NCBI GenBank assembly: GCA_964469215.1
Contig: CAYXYB010000015.1
Location: forward strand, 1 to 64,000
DNA: 64,000 nucleotides
Direction of reading: 5' to 3'
Source of the DNA: SKPS01 sp964469215
GTDB taxonomy: Bacteria > Bacteroidota > Bacteroidia > Bacteroidales > SKPS01
Shown: piece by piece, positions 18,087-27,100 of the stretch
Numbering within the stretch: position 1 is the stretch's first letter
Layout of the letters: every line of letters starts with the position of its first letter
Program-made: the position numbers and the translations under genes
The notes under the pieces: generated by a model
Told to the model about the DNA's origin: nothing
The model's database searches: none
The model's input: only the letters and a program-made list of their open reading frames with translations

Positions 18087-18956
18087 TCACTCAACAGGCT
18101 CAAACTTCATCACCTTTTCCTGTAACATCATAATCCTCAACATCAGAACATCAGGTGGCTGAACCTCTGATATCGGATCCTCCATCAGCTTCATCAATGC
18201 TTTTAGCAGCAATTCCAGGGCAGCACCATTACGTCCGGCACACTCGTGTGCATCTGCCAATAGTAGAATATTTGCTACAGATGTTGTATCTGAGTTAAAG
18301 AAGTAACGCGCCAGCGACTCCGCCTCTCTGCATTGACCACGCCTAAGTCTATATTTGGCAGTTGCCATTTTTTGCTCCGGATTCATCACCTTGTCGTTTT
18401 TTACTATGCTTTTAAGAAAAATCAATTCGACCGGTTTTGACCATAACGTATCGCTACCGTTATTAATAACCGATCCGATTTTCAGGTTCACTTTCCCGGG
18501 TTGCATTGTGCGTGTCACCTCAGGATCAATACCGTAATATACAAAAATGGGATTACCATGATCAAAAGAACTCACATCCTCACTTACAGGAGTAATTATG
18601 TTCAAGGCAGGAGGGTTAAAACGCTTCATTCCGGGGGCATCGTACCGGATCACAATACCACTTAACCACGATGAACCTTCGGGAGCTAATGCCAAAGGTT
18701 TGAATACCGAATCCAGCCTTTTTAATATTTCAGGATCAGAATGAAGGCTATCCGGAATTGAAGCCAGCACCTCTTCCCGGTCTGTTTGTAACAGGCTTAT
18801 TATCCGGTAATACAGAATAACCGGTGTTCCTCTTACAACCTCAATCCTGTCGCTGCGGTTTTCAAAACTAAGCTTAGACATAACAGCAGGATTCTGAGCA
18901 TTGGATATAGTGGCAGTCACATTGATAAACCACAGTATTAGAGCTATCTTTTTCAT
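18087..18956 (-). CDS. Secreted partner protein B (duplicated operon), helical repeat C-terminus
   Basis: This 289-residue protein has a cleavable signal peptide (residues 1-~20, ending ISNAQ). The N-terminal ~190 residues are beta-rich and contain YYGIDPEVTRTMQPGKV, matching YYGVDPSETKKWKQGDF in the paralogue at 23277-24143. The C-terminal ~90 residues form two or three TPR-like helical pairs (KYRLRRGQCREAESLARYF; NGAALELLLKALMKL). The family is unknown to me. Its ATG overlaps the stop of the 1408-residue metzincin gene by four bases (ATGA), so production is coupled to that protein. A role as a periplasmic or surface partner or chaperone is inferred from this fixed pairing. Confidence 0.68.
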   Translation of the reverse strand: MKKIALILWFINVTATISNAQNPAVMSKLSFENRSDRIEVVRGTPVILYYRIISLLQTDREEVLASIPDSLHSDPEILKRLDSVFKPLALAPEGSSWLSGIVIRYDAPGMKRFNPPALNIITPVSEDVSSFDHGNPIFVYYGIDPEVTRTMQPGKVNLKIGSVINNGSDTLWSKPVELIFLKSIVKNDKVMNPEQKMATAKYRLRRGQCREAESLARYFFNSDTTSVANILLLADAHECAGRNGAALELLLKALMKLMEDPISEVQPPDVLMLRIMMLQEKVMKFEPVE

Positions 18957-21900
18957 GGCTTTGTAGAGATTATAATCATATCAAGACACTTTCCTCTTTT
19001 TTTAGCAGCATCACCACCACATTTATCACTGGCATTCGCTCCCGTACCATCAGTATAATTGGTTATCCTTGTGCCATAATTTTTTAATGAGGTGGTAACC
19101 AGTTTCCAGTTGGTTATTCTGGGATCATAAATTTTCTCTGAGCAGTCGTAGTTATTTGGTTGACCCGGAGCGGTGCAGAAAGGAAGGTAGTGATGGTAAC
19201 GCATCCAGCAGCTTTCATCACCACCCGACAAACCATGCTGGCATGCAATACGGAATATTGCAAAAGCTGCTGAGTCGTTTTTACCTTTCTTATTATCAAT
19301 GGTTATGAAACTGTCGCGGGGAAGAATCCCGAAAATATAGCCATCTCCGTGATGTAATGCTCCCAGAGAATGTGAAATCTCATGTGGCAATACGTAGTTC
19401 ATAAAAGTCTTGTCGTTTTTGAATCTGGGGTCAATATATGTATGATATGCTAATTTAATCCCGATGGTATCTGCCATGCCGGCCCACCCCCTTGCTGAGA
19501 GATCCATTTCAAGTACCCTTAACCCTTTCTGGTCATAACCTACAGAACGGGTTTTCCGGTTCTTGTTTATTGTACGGGATGTGTCCATTTCATTCCCGTA
19601 AACGTGCACTACAGATATGCCACTGTTTCTGAAAAGGCCGAGCCCGAAATCGTCCGGATCCCATATAAACAGGTTTTTACGTTCGGGATCAAGACGTTGA
19701 TGTACTCCTCTGCCATAAAATCCCCTGTATTCCTCGTACAAGGTTATTCCGTCTCCACGGTGCGCATTCTGAGGCAGGTTATCATTGTCTGCTGCAGGGT
19801 CATATCTGTCCATGATCCTGATCTGGCTTCCTGATATATCATGAGATTTTGTTGTCCATCCCCAATCAGGAATTTTGTTTTCGTCAATATCTTTTGGTAT
19901 CGTTACCCTGTTGTCCTCATACTCTTTTTTTAATATCTTACCTATCACAGGGTGGGTATATTCATTCCGCTTCCAGGGAACAGAAGTATAAAGCCCGTCA
20001 GCTTTCATTTCCGGATTTGCTGAACTTCTGATAAACCCATATGCGCCATAGTCAAAGCAGTGTACAGCAATATTGAATTCCTTCACAGGCTTCTTTGAGT
20101 GGGCAGTTTTGTACCATGCTGTATCTTCATAATGATACAAATAACGTTCACAATAAACCGAATCAAACAGCTCCCATTGCTCTGATTTTTGAAAGCTAAG
20201 ATCAGGGCAGGAATCTACAAACGTGCCGGGATCAAACTCTTCATTGTATGGCCAGTTTAAACACATACCGGGTTCTTCGCTAACATCCAGGAGTTGAACC
20301 CGATGTACTCTGCATTGGTGTGCCAAACCCTCTTTCCAGCTCCCTTTGTCTTCATAAACAAGAAATGAACGCTTCATCAGAACCTGCTTGAATTCAGGCA
20401 ACCATTCAGTAACCGTCTGATCCATCCTTACACCCGGTTTATAAACTTTCAATGTGATCTTTCCCCTTTCTGAGGGTTTGTCTGCAATCTTCATTGAATT
20501 CCTGTTACGGGCGAAAACCTCAATCTTAACATCACCTTCAGTATCGGAGGCTTTAAATACAACGTACCGCCCTGTGTATCCTTTAACAAATTCTCCCTTA
20601 CCTTCTGTGATGTACCAGATGTATTCAACATCATCTTCATAAAGGTTGGTTGTATCATTTGTAGGACAACTGACAGCCTCACACCAAACCCTCAACCTGT
20701 CCTTGTCACGAAAGTCAGATGAATATAAACGAATAAGTTCATTGAATACCATCTTGGTTGCATCATCAGTTTTTGGCGGATTGATTGTTGGAGCAGGTTT
20801 CAGGTCATCATCCAATGACCATGCAGCCCCCCGGGCTTTACATGTCCCCTCTACATTTCCGGAAACCTGCTGAGGCATACCCAACCCAAAGCTGTCGGAT
20901 ATAATTTTAATGCAGTAATATTCATGCTCTTTCTTTAACCGTGTAATCTTTATTTCAATGTTCCTGATAATTGTCGCATCAATGGGTTGAGAAGGGTTGT
21001 CATCAATGATATGTAGCTTCATCACAGTTGTTTTTGTGCTGTCAGGTTCAACATAAGGGGGCATAAATATGACCCTGTCACCGTTGGCCTCCTTCTCGGG
21101 ATTAAGGCATCCAATTTCAACAAAATCGCCATCTCCGCCGGTAATTATCCACCTGAACCTGACACGGCTGGATGTGATAACTCCTTTATGAGATGCTGTC
21201 TCATTGCAGTTGGGTTTTGGATTGCACCTCCATTTAATAAGGTCGTAATCTGCTCCAATAGCTTGCAATACAACAAAATCGTCTCTTATAATTCTAAATG
21301 AGTCTGTCCATGGATGTAAACCACCATTCATTGCCGGAGGAGTATCAAGTTCAAGCTTTACCAGGCAAGGATCACATGATACTGGTGTTGGTGTAAGGTC
21401 TGATCCGGGTGCTGCCCCGGAAACATGATTAAATCTGAGGCACTGAGGCTGTGACAGATAACCGTTAAGCTTTCCCTCAGCGTTGGTGAATGTGCCGTAT
21501 ATCTGATAGATGAAAGCCTGCCCCGGGATAAGGAATTCACCCAAAAGGATAGTTGTCTGATGCACCGTGTAGTTCAGATTTTTGGGAAGCATCGGCCATA
21601 GGTTATTATCATCTTTAGATTTTATTCCTGGTGTTGGAACAGGTGTATAAGGAACACTCCATCCGATAACTTTGCGGGGCACGGGCGGATCCCCTTCTCC
21701 TGTCCATCCCGGCCTCGTTGGCCCCCATTCCCATCCCGGAGGAAGTTCAGGAGGTGGCGGTGGATGTTTACCTGTCCATCTTACCCCTTCATCACTCCAC
21801 TCCCATCCGGGTGGCAGAGGTGGAAGATCGGTCTCCCCTTCATCCGGCCAGTCGGTATCAACAGGGATTCCGTCTGATGGTTGTGAACCTCCTGTTGTGT

Positions 21901-23179
21901 CTGTTGCACCAGGAATATTGCCAGTTCCGGGAGTTGGAGTTGGAGTTGGAGTGGGTGTTGGAGTTGGAGTTGGAGTTGGAGTGGGTGTTGGAGTGGGAGT
22001 TGGGGTTGGAGTGGGTGTTGGAGTGGGTGTTGGAGTGGGTGTTGGAGTGGGAGTTGGAGTGGGAGTTGGAGTGGGAGTTGGAGTGGGTGTTGGTGTGGGT
22101 GTTGGTGTTGGTGTTGGTGTTGGTGTTGGTGTTGGTGTTGGTGTTGGTGTTGGTGTAGGTGTAGGGCCGGGAGGATATGTCCCACATGGATTGGCAGATA
22201 CAATAACCTCAAAGTTGTGGAAGTCACCCGTTGCCATCCACTGAAACATAACATCGAAGGTGTTCACCCCCTCGGTTACTTCACCTGTACATATAGATAT
22301 AGGGTTCAATGGAATGATCTCCCTTGACTGAAAACTACCTAATGAAAAGAATGCTGGTTCACTATATCCTTCATTCATACCCACAGGAATTCCACCCTCT
22401 GTCAATGCCTGAACCTGCCAGACGTAAGTATGGCCGGTAAGCAGGGGTGGCGCATTTATTGGGTAGGGGAGAACCCCTCCTGTGATTTCAGGATCAGTAT
22501 AAAATATAGGGTTTGATTGAAGAGCTTCGTTGATTAGTTGACTTTCAAATAATTCTGAAATGGTAAGCCTGTACGTTATCTCTGTTGGTGGTGGTGGCGA
22601 CGGAGGAAGCCAGATGAATACAGGTTCTGTCTCGGTTATTGTACTGCCTGATATAGGATATATCAGCAATGGAGGCGCAGGATGAAACACTTGTAAAGGG
22701 ATGCAGCTATTGCCGATCTCAAAACCATCAACCGCATCCCATAAAAACACGCATAAAATATAACTTCCTGAAGGCAGACCGTTGTTTTTGACAGCATACG
22801 ATTCAAATTGAGGATTAGAATAAGTCAGTTCAAGAGGTTCATATACATTGTAAGGAGGTGTGGATAAACCGGATTCTATTGTGAATACAGAGGTGCTCCC
22901 TGCGAATATCATACCTGCCAGCTCCTCCTCAAGAGTGGCTGTCATACGAACTGTGACCGGATAACCAGAGGTATTGTTGAACGATACCGCCGAAACAAAA
23001 TCATCCGGAGTAAACTGCCCGGGTGGAGGGAGTTGGAGAATTATATTTACCTGTCCGTTCGAATTATATCCTGATAACAGAAAAAGCCCTAATATGAAAT
23101 GTATGGCATATACCTGCATGTGTAGTAGATATTCCCTGAAAAGATGCCTTTGGTTTAAGTTGAGTTTCAGTTTTTTCAT
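18953..23179 (-). CDS. Giant secreted metzincin-type protein B with Thr-Pro linker
   Basis: This 1408-residue exported protein starts with a signal anchor or peptide (~18-42). Residues ~43-285 are beta-sandwich modules resembling TANFOR/FN3-like repeats (SGSYILCVFLWDAVDG; ISELFESQLINEALQSN). A pure Thr-Pro linker of about 79 residues (~338-417) follows, then two LPPGWEW...WTG repeats (~450-495), then Ig/PKD-like beta domains to ~1000. The C-terminus carries HEISHSLGALHHGD (first His 1266): HExxHxxGxxH plus a downstream CWMRY Met-turn (M1326). This is the metzincin zinc-protease signature. Cysteine pairs are frequent, as expected outside the cytoplasm. It is a paralogue of the 24174-28298 protein. 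No T9SS C-terminal domain is seen; the export route beyond the Sec signal is unknown. Confidence 0.78.
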   Translation of the reverse strand: MKKLKLNLNQRHLFREYLLHMQVYAIHFILGLFLLSGYNSNGQVNIILQLPPPGQFTPDDFVSAVSFNNTSGYPVTVRMTATLEEELAGMIFAGSTSVFTIESGLSTPPYNVYEPLELTYSNPQFESYAVKNNGLPSGSYILCVFLWDAVDGFEIGNSCIPLQVFHPAPPLLIYPISGSTITETEPVFIWLPPSPPPPTEITYRLTISELFESQLINEALQSNPIFYTDPEITGGVLPYPINAPPLLTGHTYVWQVQALTEGGIPVGMNEGYSEPAFFSLGSFQSREIIPLNPISICTGEVTEGVNTFDVMFQWMATGDFHNFEVIVSANPCGTYPPGPTPTPTPTPTPTPTPTPTPTPTPTPTPTPTPTPTPTPTPTPTPTPTPTPTPTPTPTPTPTPTPTPTPTPTPTPTPTPTPGTGNIPGATDTTGGSQPSDGIPVDTDWPDEGETDLPPLPPGWEWSDEGVRWTGKHPPPPPELPPGWEWGPTRPGWTGEGDPPVPRKVIGWSVPYTPVPTPGIKSKDDNNLWPMLPKNLNYTVHQTTILLGEFLIPGQAFIYQIYGTFTNAEGKLNGYLSQPQCLRFNHVSGAAPGSDLTPTPVSCDPCLVKLELDTPPAMNGGLHPWTDSFRIIRDDFVVLQAIGADYDLIKWRCNPKPNCNETASHKGVITSSRVRFRWIITGGDGDFVEIGCLNPEKEANGDRVIFMPPYVEPDSTKTTVMKLHIIDDNPSQPIDATIIRNIEIKITRLKKEHEYYCIKIISDSFGLGMPQQVSGNVEGTCKARGAAWSLDDDLKPAPTINPPKTDDATKMVFNELIRLYSSDFRDKDRLRVWCEAVSCPTNDTTNLYEDDVEYIWYITEGKGEFVKGYTGRYVVFKASDTEGDVKIEVFARNRNSMKIADKPSERGKITLKVYKPGVRMDQTVTEWLPEFKQVLMKRSFLVYEDKGSWKEGLAHQCRVHRVQLLDVSEEPGMCLNWPYNEEFDPGTFVDSCPDLSFQKSEQWELFDSVYCERYLYHYEDTAWYKTAHSKKPVKEFNIAVHCFDYGAYGFIRSSANPEMKADGLYTSVPWKRNEYTHPVIGKILKKEYEDNRVTIPKDIDENKIPDWGWTTKSHDISGSQIRIMDRYDPAADNDNLPQNAHRGDGITLYEEYRGFYGRGVHQRLDPERKNLFIWDPDDFGLGLFRNSGISVVHVYGNEMDTSRTINKNRKTRSVGYDQKGLRVLEMDLSARGWAGMADTIGIKLAYHTYIDPRFKNDKTFMNYVLPHEISHSLGALHHGDGYIFGILPRDSFITIDNKKGKNDSAAFAIFRIACQHGLSGGDESCWMRYHHYLPFCTAPGQPNNYDCSEKIYDPRITNWKLVTTSLKNYGTRITNYTDGTGANASDKCGGDAAKKRGKCLDMIIISTKP
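21929..22165. repeat. Hexanucleotide microsatellite encoding a (Thr-Pro)n linker
   Basis: About 39 copies of a 6-bp unit (GGAGTT, GGAGTG or GGTGTT on the plus strand) run without interruption and encode the Thr-Pro linker of the giant protein on the minus strand. The unit is a multiple of three, so slippage would change linker length without a frameshift. The paralogue at 24174-28298 has only a short mixed Pro/Ser/Lys/Thr linker at the same place. Confidence 0.95.
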
Positions 23180-23276
23180 AGCGTATCAGATTTAAAAGGT
23201 TTGTATGTTTTTTTTAGTCAATGTTCCTGTATGATTTTTAAGTCCATTCAAAAGCACCTTTTCTACACTCAAATCC

Positions 23277-24143
23277 CTAATCCCGATCCTCTATTCTGAT
23301 CATCAGTTTCATCTGAACCTCATTAAGTAGTCTGTGAATATACGCTGGAGGAAACAGATCGGGGTCTGCCTGTTCTTCGAACAAATCCAGTGATCTTCTC
23401 AGGTATTGCATGGCCGATTCATTATTGTTCAGGCAGATATTCATCTCTGCCATTACCATGGTGTTCATAAAACTGTCAGGATTTCTTCTCATCAGCTCTT
23501 CAGCATATTTTGCAGCCTGGTCGCATTGTTCTCTTCTAATCCAATAGGTGGCAGTGAACCTGAGCTGTTCATCTGAATAATCTGACAATCTGGTTAAAGC
23601 ACCTTTTCTCATTTTAATCACAGCAGCCTCAGACCAAATTGTGTCATTTCCCGGTGGTAATGGAAATCCTGCAATTATTTTAAAATCTCCCTGTTTCCAT
23701 TTTTTTGTCTCTGAAGGATCCACTCCATAATATACCATTTTTGCAGTACCTGGAGTAAGTGAAAAATATTGATCCGGATAAGGACGCAGTAACTCTCTTC
23801 TGAGAAGTAAATCTTTTGCTTTTCCGGTACTCTCAACAGCCAATATTATTTTATTATGCCAGTTGGGAATCGAATCTTTTAAGAATGATGAATTGTTAAT
23901 GGAATCCAGAAATTTTCTAAAACCGGGGCTTTCTCTTATTGTATCCGGCAGTTGATCAATATGAAACTCGTAATTACTATATTCAGAGTTCAATATTGAA
24001 ATATTAATTATAACCGGATAGGCAGGTTGAATTTCTATTGATTTAAATCCGTTTACATCAATGGAGATTTCAGGCTTTGCTGATTGGCCATATATTATTA
24101 TGGATATGATCAGTGTAGATATTAAAATAAATGTTCGTTTCAT
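23277..24143 (-). CDS. Secreted partner protein A (duplicated operon), helical repeat C-terminus
   Basis: This 288-residue protein has a signal peptide (residues 1-~19, ending IIIYGQ). The beta-rich N-terminal domain contains YYGVDPSETKKWKQGDF and NDTIWSEA, aligned with the same positions of the 18087-18956 protein (YYGIDPEVTRT; SDTLWSKP). The C-terminal ~100 residues are TPR-like (TATYWIRREQCDQAAKYAEE; NNNESAMQYLRRSLDLF). It is 30 bases downstream of the 1374-residue metzincin gene and about 97 bases upstream of the second metzincin gene. The conserved pairing implies the small protein works on or with the large one. No enzymatic motif is visible. Confidence 0.68.
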   Translation of the reverse strand: MKRTFILISTLIISIIIYGQSAKPEISIDVNGFKSIEIQPAYPVIINISILNSEYSNYEFHIDQLPDTIRESPGFRKFLDSINNSSFLKDSIPNWHNKIILAVESTGKAKDLLLRRELLRPYPDQYFSLTPGTAKMVYYGVDPSETKKWKQGDFKIIAGFPLPPGNDTIWSEAAVIKMRKGALTRLSDYSDEQLRFTATYWIRREQCDQAAKYAEELMRRNPDSFMNTMVMAEMNICLNNNESAMQYLRRSLDLFEEQADPDLFPPAYIHRLLNEVQMKLMIRIEDRD

Positions 24144-24173
24144 GATTGTTCTGTTGTCAATTAATATTATATA

Positions 24174-27100
24174 TCAAGGTCGTTTGCATGATACCCTTAT
24201 CTGACTCTTACATTCTCCTCTTCCGGTAGCGGCATCACTTCCACATTCATTGCTGTTATTGATCCCTGTGCCGGTGGTTAGATTGGTGATATCTTTTCCA
24301 ACGTGTGTATCATTTACTCTCCTGATTCTAAGATTTTCCATATTTACGCGGCGATCTCCTGATGGACAATTCAGGTTCTTTAATACCGGTGAAACAGGAC
24401 AGTACCTGATGTAATCATCGTATCTCATCCAGCACAATATGTCTCCACTGGTAACCCCCCTTGCACAAGCAGAATAAAACCATGCACTGTCCACTGTGGA
24501 ACTGAACCATGACCCATCAATGTTTATATCCTTTCCAAGAAGTAAATAACCTTCTATAATCCCTTCTCCATGATGTCTCACTCCAACAGCATGCGACAGC
24601 TCATGGGCAATTGTGCTGCTTGCGTCTTTGCCTTTGCTGGTAATAAGAGCAGAATTAATCAGAACGGAATCACAGGTAACAAGTCCATCTCTTGAAACAG
24701 ACCTTACCGCCCAGCCAAAGCTTGTACTCATTGCTGCACTTTCATTGACAAATAACTTAATGCCTTTCTGGTCAAAACCAGGATTATGGGTCTTTCTGTT
24801 GAGGTTTATTACCCTGCCTGTATCCATTTCATTCTGATTGATAAACCAGTTCAATATTCCCGTTTTATTAAAATCACCAATCCCCAGGTTATTACGATCC
24901 CACATCAGAAGATCTTTAGTTGACATGCTGAATCTGTTATGTGTTCCCTTTACCATAAATCCTCTGTACTCCTCATATGCTGAAATTCCATCACCACCGA
25001 AATTACTCAAAGGGAGAGAGTCAAGGTCATTAGCTGCATCTTTAGGATCCTCTTCTTTAATTTCAACCAAAGCTCCTGTGTAACCTGTAATAAATGACGA
25101 TAAGCTCTTTTGAAGCGCTGTCTGCCAGCCATTGTCAGGCACTTTGTTCTCATCAGCATCGCGTGGGATGGTTACCCTGTTATCCTTAGCTGCAGGTTTG
25201 GTGTCATCAGGCCGTTTAGGGTGTTTCTTGTCTTTTACCTCCCATGGAACCGATTCATAAGGTGTTTTAATGCTTTGACTACCATTCGCAAGGCTGCGGG
25301 CGAAACCATACCCTCCATAATCATAGGAATTTATCTTAACCGTAAACTCTTTCTCCGGTTTCAGAGAGTTTGCCTTCTTGTACCATAGTGAGTCGGTATG
25401 GTTCCAACGTTTGCACCTGGTTGTGTCAAAACTTTCCCATCCTGATGAGTCCCTGATTGAGAGATCCTGACAAAAATCAACAAAATGGGTTGAGCCGTGA
25501 TTCTTAGGAGGCCAGTTCAGGCATACTCCGGGTTCAGTGCTTACATCCAGCAACTCCACGAAATGTATACGGCACTGATGATTTAATCCATCTTTCCACT
25601 CATTGTTATCCTTATATACGAGAAATGATTTCTTCTGAAGGATGTTGCCAGCCTCCGGAAGCCATGCAAGCGGGGTTTGCTCAATCTTAACACCCGGTTG
25701 ATAAACCTTCAGGGTAATCTTTCCGGGTTCGGGATCCTTGTCTTTGATTTTTAAATATGAGGGGTTTTTTACTCTAACCTCAATTTCAACAACCCCTTCC
25801 TTTTCCGGTGCCTCGAAAATCACATACCTTCCCTTATTGCCTTTGATGAAACTTCCCCCACCTTTGGTGATGCTCCAGGTAAACTCCACATCGTCTTCAA
25901 AATCCCGGTTGATGCTCATAGTGTCGCAAACGGCTGAAAGGCACCAAACCCTTATGTTATCAGGATCCCTGATGTCTTCAGCGTATAGCCTGATAAGCTC
26001 TTTATACACCAGTTTGTCTGCATCTGCAACACTACCGGGCAGCTTGATTTCCGGTTTGGTGAGGTTTGTATCTTTTGTCCATACCGGCCCCTGTGTGCGG
26101 CAGGTCCCACTTGCAAGACCTGTGACCTGTGAAGCCTGAGGTAATTTGTAAGCATCAGAGTCGATAGTCACTTTATACTGGTTTGGCTCCTTCCTGGTCC
26201 TCTCAGTTTTTATTTTGATGATCCTCTCTACCGTTTTGTCCTCAGGCTGACTGGTATTGTCATCTATGATACTCAGCTTTATCTTTGTCATCACAGTGGT
26301 ATCAGGCTTTACATACGGAGGCATAAAGATTACCCGTTCACCCTCTGTGGCACGCTTTGTTCCGGAACAGCCAATTTCAGTAAAATCACCATCGCCATCT
26401 ATTATCTCCCAGGTGAACTTAACGCGACTGGAAGTAACTCTCATATCTGTTGATGGTGTTTCCGGACAATCGGGTCCGGGAGTGCAGAACCACCATATTT
26501 CATCGTAGTCTGCACCTTCTGCACGAAAGACTATAAATTCATCGCGGTAAATTTGTAAAGTATCTTTGGGAGGATTTAACCCTCCGTTCATTACCGGCCC
26601 TATCCGGGGTTCAATTCTTGTCATACATACCTGGCATGAAACAGGTGCTGCAGTATCGGTTCCTGTAGCTGTGGCTGAATACCTCATACATTGAGGTTCT
26701 GAAAGAAAACCCTGCATACTTCCTTCCGTATTCTGATACGTGCCATAGATCTGATAAATAAAGGCTTGCCCTGGTTCAAGAAACTGATGTAAGGGGATCA
26801 TCTCCTGATATAAAACCTCCTGTTGGAGGTTAAGGATATCTGGTGGTGTCACTGGAATGGACTCTATGGTTTGACTAACGTATAAAATGGTCCGATCCGG
26901 TGGTGGAGATCCTTCGCCTGTCCAGTGGGGTCTGAGAGGTCCCCATTCCCATCCGGGTGGCAGATCAGGTGGTGGTGGTGGGTGCTCACCTGTCCAGTAT
27001 GGTCCTTCATCACCCCATGCCCATCCCGGTGGCAACGGCGGCCGGTAGTCATGATCATCATCTCCCTCAGGCCAATCCTTTATGCCAGGCCCAAAAGTGT

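Noticed and set aside
21690..21840. WW domains (LPPGWE start)
   Set aside because: Only the opening LPPGW is shared. The second Trp spacing, the Tyr pair and the NH motif of real WW domains are missing.
21672..22244. 190-residue plus-strand frame rich in Gly-Val
   Set aside because: It is only the complement of the Thr-Pro microsatellite in the giant protein gene.
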